64,000 nucleotides of DNA from Nelumbo lutea (taxonomy: Eukaryota > Streptophyta > Magnoliopsida > Proteales > Nelumbonaceae), in the NCBI GenBank assembly GCA_022828595.1, contig JAKGHH010000007.1:61740727-61804726 (forward strand), read 5' to 3'. The notes beneath the pieces were generated by a model. The model did no database searches. It was not told the DNA's origin and worked only from the letters and a program-made list of their open reading frames with translations. Positions 11,855 to 21,701 of this stretch are shown piece by piece (within the stretch, counting starts at the first letter, position 1; the number at the start of each line of letters is the position of its first letter). The position numbers and the translations under genes are program-made.

Positions 11855-12700
11855 ATGACAAGCAGACCTAAACTGGAAGAGATCCTTTACGACCCGGAGA
11901 TTGAACGGACTCTCCGTGTCCGTTTGAGAGCTGCTAAGCAAATCAGACAAGAAGCACAAGAAATGGCTGAACAAAGAACTATGATGGATTATGCCAAGCC
12001 TACCCTCACCGGGACTGTCTCCAGCATTATCAGGCCAACTATTGCTGCCAATAACTTTGAAATTAAACCGGCCATAATCCAAATGATACAAAATACGATT
12101 CAGTTTTGTGGTATGGCCCATGAGGATCCGAATGCCCATATTGCTAACTTCTTGGAAATCTGTGACACCTTCAAACATAATGGGGTAAGTGATGATGCCA
12201 TCCGGCTGAGGTTATTCCCATTTTCTTTGAAGGATAAAGCCAAAGCTTGGTTGAACTCATTACCGGCAGGATCTATAGCCACATGGGACGAAATGGCCAG
12301 CCGTTTTCTCTCTAAATATTTTCCCCCTTCTAAAACTGCTAAAATGAGGAATGACATCACTACTTTTTTCCAGCAAGAGGGGGAATCTTTATATGAGTCA
12401 TGGGAACGATACAAGGAGCTGTTAAGGAGAGTTCCTCACCATGGCCTCTCCATTTGGCTGCAAGTGCAGACTTTCTATAATGGTCTTACTGACTCAAATA
12501 AGACCATATTAGATGCTGCAGCCGGAGGATCCATAAATAATAAAACTCCTGAGGTTGCCCATGCACTTATTGAGGAAATGGCAGCCAACAATTATCAATG
12601 GCATTCGGAAAGGACTCAAACTAGGAAGCAGCAAGGCTTGCATAATGTTGACACTTATACAACACTAGCTGCACAAATAGGAGCACTCAGTAAAAAATAG
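11855..12700 (+). CDS. gag: Athila Gag, N-terminal part (broken at its C-terminal end)
   Basis: This 281-aa protein forms the virus-like particle that packages element RNA in the cytoplasm. The retrotransposon gag core lies at about residues 70-210: CGMAHEDPNAHI, then FPFSLKDKAKAWLNSL, then FLSKYFPPSKTAKMRNDI and SWERYKELLRRVPHHGL. These are typical Athila motifs. The ATG at 11855 is the first long-frame start after the leader. The frame ends in TAG at 12698-12700, at an A-run. The zinc knuckle that should complete Gag lies in another frame just downstream (12745-12783), so this end looks like a frameshift lesion and not the natural terminus. Confidence 0.9.
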   Translation: MTSRPKLEEILYDPEIERTLRVRLRAAKQIRQEAQEMAEQRTMMDYAKPTLTGTVSSIIRPTIAANNFEIKPAIIQMIQNTIQFCGMAHEDPNAHIANFLEICDTFKHNGVSDDAIRLRLFPFSLKDKAKAWLNSLPAGSIATWDEMASRFLSKYFPPSKTAKMRNDITTFFQQEGESLYESWERYKELLRRVPHHGLSIWLQVQTFYNGLTDSNKTILDAAAGGSINNKTPEVAHALIEEMAANNYQWHSERTQTRKQQGLHNVDTYTTLAAQIGALSKK

Positions 12701-12705
12701 ATGAA

Positions 12706-15700
12706 ATGCAGATAGCTGCCATGCATGTGCAGCCTCTTAATTGTGAATTGTGTGGGGGAGGCCACATCAGTACAGACTGCCAAGTTGGCAATCACTTCAG
12801 ACCATCTACTGAACAAGTTGACTATGTCAGCAATTCGTCAAGACAGCAGGGTTACCAGAGTCACCATACTTTTCATCCAGGATGGAGGGGACATTCAAAC
12901 CAGTCCTGGCCAAATCAGCATATTTCCAAGCCGTTCCACCAGACTTATCATCAGCCTGAACCGAAATCCAATTTGGAGGAACTGATGACAAAATTTATAG
13001 CAGGTGCAGAAACTAGGTTCCAGAACCAGGAAGCCTCAATCAAAAACCTGGAAAACCAAGTGGGGCAATTGGCACAATTAATCTCTTCCAGACTGCTGGG
13101 AACTCTTCCAAGCAACACTGAAGTGAATCCACGAGAGCAGGTGCAAGCTATTACCTTAAGAAGTGGAAAAGAGTTGCCTGAGGTAGAAAAGAAGAATTGG
13201 GCTGAACCCAAGGCAGAAACAAGCCTTGGAACCAGACAACAGAAGACGGAACAACCAGAAGCACAACAAGGGATGCACCAACAACCACAAGTTCCATTCC
13301 CTAACAGGCTGAAGCAACAAAAATTGGAGAAGGAATTTGGTAAGTTTCTTGAAATATTTAAAAGTTTACATATTAATATTCCTTTTGCTGATGCTTTAGC
13401 CCAGATGCCACACTATGCAAGGTTTTTGAAGGAATTATTGGCAAACAAAAGGAAACTGGGAGATGTGGCTACAGTTGCATTAAATGAGGAATGTTCTGCT
13501 ATCCTTCTGAACAAGCTGCCTCAGAAACTCAAAGATCCAGGGAGTTTCACTATTCCTTGTACCATTGGCAGTTTAAAAATTGAAAAAGCTTTATGTGACC
13601 TGGGAGCTAGCATCAATTTAATGCCATATTCTATCTTCAAGAAATTGGGGTTGAATGAACCCCAACCCACTAGAGTGGCATTACAATTGGCTGATAGATC
13701 CATTAGACATCCTAGGGGGATCATAGAAGATGTGTTAGTTAAAGTTGACAAATTCATTTTTCCAGTTGATTTCATTGTGTTAGACATGCAAGAAGATGTG
13801 GAGGTCCCGCTTATCCTAGGGAGACCTTTCCTGGCTACCGGGAAAGCAATGATTGATGTCCAACAAGGACAACTCAGCCTTAGGATACAAGATGAGGAGA
13901 TAATTTTTAAAATGTCTGATGCTATGAAACATGCACCCTCTAGTGATGATTCTTGTTTTATGATTGATGCCATTGAATTGACAATTGATGAATGCTTCCA
14001 GGTAAGTAGAATAACTGATCCTCTTGAACTCTGCCTCCAACAGGGAGAACTTGAAGAAGCAGAAAATGAAAAAATAAACCTCATGATAGCATACCTGAAC
14101 GATAAGCCTCAATTCAAGGGAAAGGGGTTTCTTAAATTAGAGAACTTAGGCAAATTGCCCGGACCATCAGGTAAGCCATCACCCCAAGAACCCCCCACCC
14201 TTGAACTGAAGCAATTACCATCCCATTTAGAGTATGCTTTCCTTGAGGAACCATCAGATCTCCCCGTGATAATTTCCGCAGCACTGAATCCCTTACAAAG
14301 AGAAAAATTATTAAGAGTGCTGCGGGAACACAAAAATGCTATAGCTTGGAAGGTAGAAGATATCAAAGGCATTAATCCATCAATCTGCACTCACAGAATT
14401 TTGATGGAAGAGGACAACAAGCCTTCCGTTCAGCCCCAAAGGCGCCTGAATCCCAACATGAAAGAAGTGGTAAAGGCTGAAATAATTAAGTTGTTAGATG
14501 CTGGGATCATTTATCCTATTTCTGATAGTTCTTGGGTAAGCCCTGTGCAAGTTGTGCCCAAAAAAGGGGGTACGACTGTTGTTCCAAATGAGAAAAATGA
14601 ACTCATCCCTACTAGAACCATTACCGGATGGCGTGTGTGTATTGACTATAGAAAATTAAATGAAGCCACCCGGAAGGACCATTTCCCTCTCCCATTTATG
14701 GATCAAATGTTGGAGAGGCTAGCCGAGCATGAGTATTATTGTTTCTTGGATGGATATTTAGGGTATAACCAGATACCAATTGCACCAGAAGATCAAGAAA
14801 AGACCACTTTTACTTGCCCATATGGAACCTTTGCATACCGAAGGATGCCCTTTGGGTTATGCAATGCCCCAGCAACCTTTCAGCGATGTATGATGTCTAT
14901 ATTTTCTGATATGGTTGAAAAATTTATTGAGATCTTCATGGATGATTTTTCAGTTTTTGGCTCTTCGTCTGATGCATGTTTGAATAATCTGGAACAGGTG
15001 CTTACTAGATGTAAAGAAACACATCTTGTGTTGAATTGGGAGAAATGTCATTTTATGGTGCAAGAAGGCATAGTGCTTGGACACAAGATCTCTCAAAGAG
15101 GTATAGAAGTCGACAAGGTCAAGGTGGAGGCAATTGAAAAATTACCAACCCCAACATCTGTTCGTTCTTTGAGAAGTTTCTTAGGACATGTCGGATTCTA
15201 TAGAAGGTTTATTAAAGATTTCTCAAAAATTTCCAAGCCATTATCTACCTTGCTTCAGAAAGAAGTGCCTTTTGAATTTTCAACTGAATGTCTTCATGCT
15301 TTCAACATCTTGAAAGACAAATTGATCCATGCACCTATCATGGTAGCACCAGATTGGACCCTCCCATTTGAATTGATGTGTGATGCGAGTGATTTTGCTA
15401 TAGGAGCTGTTTTAGGACAAAGAATGAACAAACATTTTCAGCCAATTTACTATGCTAGCAGAACCTTGACTGGACCCCAACTCAATTACACCACCACAGA
15501 AAAGGAGCTGTTAGCAGTAATATTTGCACTTGATAAGTTTCGTTCATATCTGATATTATCCAAGGTTGTTGTCCACACAGATCACTCGGCATTAAGGCAC
15601 TTGCTTACCAAGCAAAACTCAAAACCAAGACTGATCAGGTGGATCCTTTTATTGCAAGAGTTTGACATTGAGATTAGAGACCTGAAGGGTGCTGCAAACC

Positions 15701-15924
15701 TGGCTGCTGACCATCTCTCCCGGTTGGACACGGTAAGCTCAAAAGAGGAGATAACCAGCAACATTCGAGAAGAATTTCCGGATGAGCAGTTGTACTCAAT
15801 ACAGAAATACTCATATCCTTGGTATGCTGATTTTGCTAATTATCTAGCTGCACAAGTCCTTCCTCCTAACCTTTCATATCAACAGAAAAAGAAATTCTTT
15901 TCTGATGTAAAATACTATCTGTGA
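12706..15924 (+). CDS. pol: Athila Gag end, protease, reverse transcriptase and RNase H
   Basis: This 1072-aa frame begins with a Gag zinc knuckle (CELCGGGHISTDC, residues 14-26) and a Gln-rich linker. The protease follows (CDLGASINLMP, catalytic Asp near residue 298; VPLILGRPFL near 370). RT has CIDYRKLNEATRKDHFPLPF, then MPFGLCNAPATFQRCM, then a catalytic FMDD with its first Asp near residue 746. RNase H has CDASDFAIGAVL with Asp near residue 893. It ends at a single TGA (15922-15924). The integrase frame continues in the same phase beyond it, so this is a premature stop within one polyprotein. All catalytic motifs seen are intact. The first Met is probably not a natural start, because the frame is a continuation of gag. 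Confidence 0.93.
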   Translation: MQIAAMHVQPLNCELCGGGHISTDCQVGNHFRPSTEQVDYVSNSSRQQGYQSHHTFHPGWRGHSNQSWPNQHISKPFHQTYHQPEPKSNLEELMTKFIAGAETRFQNQEASIKNLENQVGQLAQLISSRLLGTLPSNTEVNPREQVQAITLRSGKELPEVEKKNWAEPKAETSLGTRQQKTEQPEAQQGMHQQPQVPFPNRLKQQKLEKEFGKFLEIFKSLHINIPFADALAQMPHYARFLKELLANKRKLGDVATVALNEECSAILLNKLPQKLKDPGSFTIPCTIGSLKIEKALCDLGASINLMPYSIFKKLGLNEPQPTRVALQLADRSIRHPRGIIEDVLVKVDKFIFPVDFIVLDMQEDVEVPLILGRPFLATGKAMIDVQQGQLSLRIQDEEIIFKMSDAMKHAPSSDDSCFMIDAIELTIDECFQVSRITDPLELCLQQGELEEAENEKINLMIAYLNDKPQFKGKGFLKLENLGKLPGPSGKPSPQEPPTLELKQLPSHLEYAFLEEPSDLPVIISAALNPLQREKLLRVLREHKNAIAWKVEDIKGINPSICTHRILMEEDNKPSVQPQRRLNPNMKEVVKAEIIKLLDAGIIYPISDSSWVSPVQVVPKKGGTTVVPNEKNELIPTRTITGWRVCIDYRKLNEATRKDHFPLPFMDQMLERLAEHEYYCFLDGYLGYNQIPIAPEDQEKTTFTCPYGTFAYRRMPFGLCNAPATFQRCMMSIFSDMVEKFIEIFMDDFSVFGSSSDACLNNLEQVLTRCKETHLVLNWEKCHFMVQEGIVLGHKISQRGIEVDKVKVEAIEKLPTPTSVRSLRSFLGHVGFYRRFIKDFSKISKPLSTLLQKEVPFEFSTECLHAFNILKDKLIHAPIMVAPDWTLPFELMCDASDFAIGAVLGQRMNKHFQPIYYASRTLTGPQLNYTTTEKELLAVIFALDKFRSYLILSKVVVHTDHSALRHLLTKQNSKPRLIRWILLLQEFDIEIRDLKGAANLAADHLSRLDTVSSKEEITSNIREEFPDEQLYSIQKYSYPWYADFANYLAAQVLPPNLSYQQKKKFFSDVKYYL

Positions 15925-15936
15925 GAGGAACCCTTT

Positions 15937-17097
15937 TTGTATAAATTGTGTGCAGATCAGATCATAAGGAGATGTGTCCCCGAGGAGGAGATGGAGTCAG
16001 TACTCCAATTTTGCCATGATAAAGAAGCAGGAGGTCATTTTGGAGCTAGTCGCACTGCAGCCAAGGTTTTGCAATCAGGTTTTTATTGGCCCACACTCTT
16101 CAAAGATGCCCATCGGTATGTGTCCACATGTGACAAATGCCAAAGATCGGGAAACATTTCCCGACGGAATGAAATGCCCCTTTCCAATATTTTAATCTGT
16201 GAAATCTTTGATGTTTGGGGTATAGATTTCATGGGACCTTTCCCGAATTCTTTTGGGAATAAGTACATCCTTGTTGCAGTTGACTATGTATCCAAATGGG
16301 TAGAAGCCATGGCTTTACCCACAAATGACTCTAGAAGGGTGATACACTTCCTAAAGAAGCTATTCTCCCGATTTGGCACTCCGCGAGCTATAATTAGTGA
16401 TAGGGGAACTCACTTCTGCAATAGCCAATTTGAGAGGTTAATGCAGAAATATGGAATTACACATAAATTAGCTACCCCTTATCACCCTCAAACCAGTGGC
16501 CAAGTGGAGTTGGCTAACAGGGAACTCAAAAGAATTCTGGAAAAGACCGTAGCATCCGCCAGAAAAGATTGGTCCATCAAATTAGATGATGCATTATGGG
16601 CATACAGAACTGCATTTAAGACACCTATTGGCATGTCCCCCTACAGATTGGTCTTTGGTAAAGCATGCCATTTACCAGTTGAATTGGAACACAAGGCCTA
16701 TTGGGCTCTTAAATTCTTAAATTTTGACATTCAGGCCACAGGGGCTAAAAGGCGGTTGCAATTGAATGAATTGGATGAATTCAGACTTACCACCTATGAG
16801 AATGCCAAAGTTTATAAAGAAAGAATAAAAAACTGGCATGATAAGAACTTGCTGAGATGGGACTTTTATGTAGGCCAACAGGTATTGTTATATAATTCCC
16901 GTCTCCGCTTGTTTCCAGGTAAGCTGAGATCCAGGTGGTCTGGACCCTTTACCATTTCACAGGTTTTTCCCCATGGGGCTATAGAACTCACCCACCCGGT
17001 TCAGGGCACGTTTAAAGTAAATGGTCAGCGCCTGAAACCATATTTAATGGGCAGTACTGTACCCCCTCCATCCACTGTTTATCTAGATAACCAATAA
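15937..17097 (+). CDS. pol: Athila integrase
   Basis: This 386-aa frame is in phase with the preceding pol frame and separated from it by one TGA. It has a zinc-binding HHCC domain (residues about 25-70, ending CDKCQR). The catalytic core has D97 (WGIDFMGP), D155 (ISDRGTHF) and E191 ([10 protein letters not shown]), with 35 residues between the last two, the classical DD35E spacing. The C-terminal part has [20 protein letters not shown], then [11 protein letters not shown] and [10 protein letters not shown]. It inserts the element cDNA into chromosomes in the nucleus. All catalytic residues are present. Translation as part of the polyprotein would need the TGA to be read through, or function supplied by another copy. 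Confidence 0.93.
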   Translation: MYKLCADQIIRRCVPEEEMESVLQFCHDKEAGGHFGASRTAAKVLQSGFYWPTLFKDAHRYVSTCDKCQRSGNISRRNEMPLSNILICEIFDVWGIDFMGPFPNSFGNKYILVAVDYVSKWVEAMALPTNDSRRVIHFLKKLFSRFGTPRAIISDRGTHFCNSQFERLMQKYGITHKLATPYHPQTSGQVELANRELKRILEKTVASARKDWSIKLDDALWAYRTAFKTPIGMSPYRLVFGKACHLPVELEHKAYWALKFLNFDIQATGAKRRLQLNELDEFRLTTYENAKVYKERIKNWHDKNLLRWDFYVGQQVLLYNSRLRLFPGKLRSRWSGPFTISQVFPHGAIELTHPVQGTFKVNGQRLKPYLMGSTVPPPSTVYLDNQ

Positions 17098-18234
17098 TCT
17101 CTTATGCTTGCTCATGAACAAGTTAAGGAATCTTTTTGTCATTTATCTTTTTAGAATATTAGTTAGTAAAATAAAGATCTTTTTTCCAATTCTTTAAGGA
17201 CTCAGTTCATCATTTTCTTTTCTTCAGTTTGCTCTAGCAAGTGTGACTCCCTAACACTACGAACATTGAGGACAATGTTCATCTCAAGTGTGGGGGAGTG
17301 AGCCCGAGGCTAGGGTATGGGGGTTGAAACCATGCACCTCATGCACCCCAACACACATATGCAGGCAATGACATCACAAAAAAAAAAAAAAAAAAAGACT
17401 GGAACCCCTCAAGTTCATTACTATTTATTTGATGATTTTTTTTTAAGAAGGAATTCAATGAGTTGAGGGAGACTGATGTACTTGTTAAGTTTTTATTCTT
17501 GTGAATGACCCAATTTGATATATGCAGGAGAAAAGGGGAGCTGAATATGCCTTTCAGCATGACTAGCCCTAACTTCCTTCATGTGTATGGAAGCCCTTGA
17601 TTTCATTGTTAATGGTCAAGAAAGCTAGTGCACATCTGAAGTGCTAATTCTTGAGGTTCAATAATTGCAAAAGAAGGACAAAAGCCCAAATTGACTCCGC
17701 TATTCCAAGCTGAATAGTAAAACTAGCAGCTTAGAACATGAGTCCTATTTACCTACCTCAAGCAAGTGACCAGTGTGAGATGGAGCATAAGATGCACTCA
17801 CACCGAAAAGAAAAAAAAAAGGTGAGATGGAGCATAAAATGCACTCACCCTTAGAAATAAGTAATTGTGGTGACAACCGAGGTTCAAAGGGGCACTCTAA
17901 AGTTGAACTCTCATTGAGATTTAGTTACAGATGTGAAACTTAGTGAAATTTGATTATTAACCTTGACAATTAAGGAGCTGATTTATATATGAATTAGGAG
18001 TGAAGGCTAGACTATAATGAAATTCATATTCTCCTTTCCTCGGATCTGATACATATCTTAAATGGTAATTTACAAGAATAAGAGTTGAGCACTTACAAAA
18101 GTTCCCCGACTACTCAATGCATTTCTATCTTAAAAAGTTCACCAGGTAAATGGTGAGAACAGAAGGGGGGAATGTTAAGTTTATGGCTGATGTCTTTGCT
18201 TGAGGACAAGCAAAAGCTTAAGTGTGGGGGTATT
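17098..18234 (+). other. Athila 3' non-coding stretch, no env-like ORF
   Basis: Athila relatives often carry an env-like ORF here; this copy shows none of length. A polypurine-type motif (TCAAGTGTGGGGGAGTG, about 17283-17299) follows a GAGGACAATGTTC word. A similar pair, GAGGACAAGC then TTAAGTGTGGGGG, sits at the true LTR edge (18202-18230). An A-run lies at 17378-17396. A 29-bp unit (GTGAGATGGAGCATAA...) is duplicated at 17776 and 17822. Confidence 0.7.
18217..18234 (+). promoter_or_regulatory. Athila polypurine tract
   Basis: The tract reads CTTAAGTGTGGGGGTATT and abuts the 3' LTR. It is the expected site for plus-strand priming. Confidence 0.8.
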
Positions 18235-19845
18235 TGATGAACTTACAATTTATCTATAATTTTTGAGGACTTTAGCATGGATTTTTATGCCGGTTTTATT
18301 AATTTTTGCCTTAATTTAGCTTAATGCTAAGAATAGGTTCAGGGATAATCAATCCAAGAAAAGGAAGGAAAAAGGCAACAAAAGAATGTTCAAAAAGACC
18401 AATTTCAGTCCAGCCCGGTCGTGGAAGCAAGAGAGAGCACTTCGGCCCAAAAAGAGCAAGTGAATTCCTTGAGAAAACCCAAGAAAATAAAGCCTAGCTA
18501 TGAGGAGAATTCGGCCCAGCAAGGAAGGCCCATTTTTAGCCCAAATAACAGCCTAGAGTGTAGCCCACATGAGCTCAAAAGCAAGCTAAGTTGTAGCCCA
18601 AATAGCAGCCCAAAGGGAGCTAGGGGCGGCAACTTCTAGGAGTTTCTTGAAGAGAAGGAGGGAGCACTCTAGAAGGTTCATGAGGGGTGTAATACACCCC
18701 ATTCTAGAGGCTTCAAGAAGGGGCAAGAGCCCCCTTGAAAAACTATATAAGGAGGCCTCTAGGAGGGGAGAAAGTTGTTCAATTGCTTGAGAGGAAGGCT
18801 CTCCCACTCTTAGAGGTTCGGCCACCTTGAGAGAAGAGAAGAGAAGAAGGCTAGGCGCAAGGAAGAAGAAGAAGAAGGGCTGAAGGAAGTTCAAGACAAG
18901 CAAGATAGAAGAAGAAGGTGAGTTCGAATTGAGAGTTTGTGATTCAAAGATCTTCTGTAATAAATCATTTGTAGTTTCATTTTCTTTTGATTTGAATTCA
19001 GTTTCTTAGTTATATGCTCTTTCTTCTTTCTCCTTGTTTCCATTCTTCCTTGATGTATTTCAGCTTGTAAAATTTCAGTTCAGCAATCTAATTCTTTTTG
19101 ATTCATTCAAATGGTCATGCATTGTATTTGAAGTTTCTTGAATAAGGGTGTGATTGTAGATTAATTCGGCCAACTAACCTTCAAAACTCAGATCTGAATT
19201 CTCAGATCTGAGATTGCAAGATCTGAATTGCTTGAAAGAGAATTCAGATCTGCAATTTTCAGATTGGGCGAATTAATCTACAACTTGGAATTCCTAGAGT
19301 GCTTGAGAGAGACTCTAGGAATTCAGATCTACTATTCAAGAACTGAATTGAGTGCAAGGTTAGAGATAACTTGCACAATTCAGTTGGTGATCAATTCATA
19401 TTTGAATTGATGCCTTAGAAGTGTTTGAAGAAATGCATGCATGGGGATTAGATTCTTGCTAGAGATAGAAGAACCGTCACTCATGCATAGGATGAACATG
19501 CACTTGAGAGAGGCTGTTCATGACCTTGGGGTTTCACCAAACCAAGGCTCAATCATGATTCATTCGAATGATCTAAATTGATAGATTGCTGAATTCTGAG
19601 ATTGACATTTACTGCTTACTCTTCTAACCTGATTTGAAGGCAATTGGGCCAATGATTTAGATAGATTTTAATTTAGGATTTCTTAGCTTTCATTAGAGTT
19701 TTGATTTATTTGTTGATCAGATAAGAAGTGCTCAATTAAGTATTGGTAATTGTTTCCTAAATCCTCGTGGGAACGATTCTTCACTCACTACTTTATTACT
19801 TGAATGACTTGTGCACTTGCTAGTGTCACAATGAGCCACACATCA
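18235..19845 (+). repeat. Athila 3' LTR
   Basis: It matches the 5' LTR from TGATGAACTT to CCACACATCA. The differences noticed are scattered single bases plus a 1-bp and a 3-bp indel (at a C-run and a GAA-run). It is followed by the target duplication CTCCA at 19846-19850. Confidence 0.95.
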
Positions 19846-19850
19846 CTCCA
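19846..19850. repeat. Right target-site duplication of the Athila element (CTCCA)
   Basis: It is identical to 8495-8499. Confidence 0.95.
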
Positions 19851-20198
19851 CACAATGTGAGGAAGAAGTGTTTACTCTTCCAAGTTGGGACATTGGGAGG
19901 AAAACCTCGTAAAAGCTTGTACCTAGGCCAGTAATAAAAATAGTAACTAACCTTTCCTGGGGTGCTAGTTGGGTTTTGCTTGATTTGGTAGAAACCGACA
20001 AAGTTTTTAATATTTATGGGAAGGCCGGTGTGAAAGAAAAGGGAAATTGTCCCACTATGGTATGGATGGAGTTCAGGTGCAATTGATCAAGGCTGAAATT
20101 GTAGTACCTCAAGACCTCGGGAATGAAAGGAGGGAGTGAAAACCAGAGACCTGCCTTCAAGGAAAATCCCCAGTTGGAAATGAGTAACTGTAGTGGTT
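19851..20198 (-). pseudogene. Tat antisense ORF, N-terminal part
   Basis: Read on the minus strand from 20180 to 19846, the frame gives FSLKAGLWFSLPPFIPEVLR, then FSFTPAFP, then VSYYFYYWPRYKLL and TWKSKHFFLTLCG. This matches the conserved N-terminal domain of the Pfam 'putative gypsy type transposon' family found in Tat antisense ORFs. The frame runs straight into the GGWPFPTHKREG block at 8494 once the Athila element and one target copy are set aside. It is open for nearly all its length here. The protein's role is unknown. Confidence 0.75.
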
Positions 20199-20370
20199 TG
20201 GCAATGTTTGATCATTATAGGCTAAGAGGTTAAGTGTAAGAGATCATTAAGGGTTGACTACCTGATGGGCTATATCTTAGCTAAGTCCATTATCCTTAGG
20301 TTTTCATAGGATGGTTGGATTCAATGATTATTTAACAATAAATATTGGGTCCATTATCCTTGTGTTTTCA
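20199..20370 (+). mobile_element. Copia LTR fragment
   Basis: It matches the middle of the 5426-7366 LTR (the GTTTGATCATTA...CCTGATGGGCTATATCT segment, about 6310-6470). Both ends are truncated. Confidence 0.75.
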
Positions 20371-20608
20371 GACATGGAATCACTTTCTCCAAGGGCATAT
20401 CACCTAAGAACCCTAAAGAGATTGAGGTCATGAGAAAAGTTTCCTATGCCTTAGCCGTAGGGAGCATCATGTATGCCATGTTGTGTACTTGGCCAAACGT
20501 TTCTTAAGCTATGAGTGTGGTAAGTAGATACCAATCAAACATAGGACATGAGTATTGGACTATTGTGAAAAACATACTAAAGTACTTACGAAGGACTAAA
20601 GGCTATGG
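20371..20608 (+). pseudogene. Copia reverse transcriptase/RNase H fragment
   Basis: The frame reads VSYALAVGSIMYAMLCT, then one stop, then MSVVSRYQ...HWTIVKNILKYLRRTKG in copia style. It corresponds to the segment near 38720-38900 of the minus-strand copia element. Only about 80 codons remain, joined directly to an LTR piece, so this is a rearranged scrap. Confidence 0.75.
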
Positions 20609-20705
20609 CCCATTTGGGGGGGGGGGTGGGGGGAATCATCCTCATCCCTACCCCATTCGGGGTGGATCCCCATGGGGATAAGGGAAGTAGGGAAAGTTAC
20701 CATCC
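20609..20705. repeat. Poly-G tract and CCCCAT-rich hAT-like fragment
   Basis: A run of mostly G (about 20617-20633) is followed by sequence similar to 60990-61080, containing ATTCGGGGTGGATCCCC. It appears to be a scrap of the CCCCAT-rich element found at 26484 and 60077. Confidence 0.5.
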
Positions 20706-20767
20706 CTATTCATAAGAGCTATAAAGCATATATGGCCCACAATTCAACCTCTCACTCTGTGTTCATG

Positions 20768-21256
20768 TAGAGGTATAAGATGGGTTGGGCCAGGCTGGTA
20801 TGACCCACTTTTTGAGCTGCCCACAGTGTAGCAAAATGTACCTACCTGGCATGAATTCCCCCAAAGGGGAGCTTGGCATGGCTAAATGGTCTAGGCCTTG
20901 CTAGCTATGGGTCATGCTAGATTGGGCTGTTGGGAGCTGTATTTTGGTCATTTGTAAAATTTATTTATCACTGTACGTAAAATGCCTCCTAAACTAATTA
21001 TTTATATTTATTGAAGACATTTAAATAAATTTTTATACTCTCCTTTGGCAAAATACACAAGAACCCCACTAAAGTATTGAGGGGAGGGGATTTCTGGCTA
21101 GCCTCCTAAAATGTTTTTATAATTGTTGTAATAGCCACCGGGCTGGATTGGGCCTTACCAACATGAGTCTTCATAGGCCACAAGCCAGCATAGCCCATAG
21201 GCTATAAACCCTCATCCCAGCCTGACACGGGGCTTGAGCTATGTTTTATATCTTTA
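20768..21256 (+). mobile_element. Non-autonomous hAT-like element
   Basis: The left end TAGAGGTATAAGATGGG and the reverse complement of the right end (TAAAGATATAAAAC) are short imperfect terminal inverted repeats. The flanks are TGTTCATG (20760-20767) and TGTTTATG (21257-21264), an 8-bp near-match as made by hAT transposases. The internal sequence shows no transposase. Relatives lie at 25091-25450 and, partly, 61140-61200. Confidence 0.6.
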
Positions 21257-21418
21257 TGTTTATGCGCATGGATAACATGAGTTCTGATGGGTTACACTTA
21301 AGTCGTTATCGTTGAACTTTCATCCACATTCTAACACATTGTTCTTTTGGGAATAGTGGTAAGTGGGGGAATCCATCACAATTCAAAGGGAGGATAGTGT
21401 AACATAGGTGTGGGAGAG

Positions 21419-21701
21419 TAGGGGTGTCAATGGACCAATATGACATATTGGATTGGACCTGATCCGTCCATAATGAATTTATATTAGAATGAGCCAATAT
21501 CTAGTCCACTAATAAAAGATAAGAAGATAGGTGTCAATGGACCAGGTTTGAGTTGGAACCAATCTAAATTAACATGAGTTTAAATAGATTGGACAGTCTT
21601 TGAACCGTTCCAAAATGGTCCAAAATATTCATTGGACTGATTTGGACCAGGTCCATTTATAATGGACTCACATTGGACTGGATCAGATTGGACACCCTAT
21701 A
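21419..21701 (+). mobile_element. Non-autonomous hAT-like element (TAGGGGTGTCAA type)
   Basis: It begins TAGGGGTGTCAATGGACC and ends TTGGACACCCTA, inverted termini of the kind common in plant hAT MITEs. A second copy starts at 52715. No clear target duplication remains. Confidence 0.6.

Larger units (their letters stand above)
8500..19845 (+). mobile_element. Near-intact Athila-type Ty3/gypsy retrotransposon
   Basis: The element is 11.35 kb with 1607-bp and 1611-bp LTRs (TGATG...CATCA) and a perfect 5-bp target duplication. It has a tRNA-Asp-type primer site, a 1.7-kb leader, gag-pol, a 3' non-coding stretch and a polypurine tract. Gag, RT and integrase have Athila-type motifs. By hand count the LTRs differ by about 13 substitutions and two small indels, under 1%, so it is the youngest insertion in the nest. 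Two small lesions break its single gag-pol frame. No env-like ORF is seen. Confidence 0.95.

Noticed and set aside
13521..14084. 187-aa minus-strand frame inside Athila pol
   Set aside because: It is the antisense shadow of the protease coding region.
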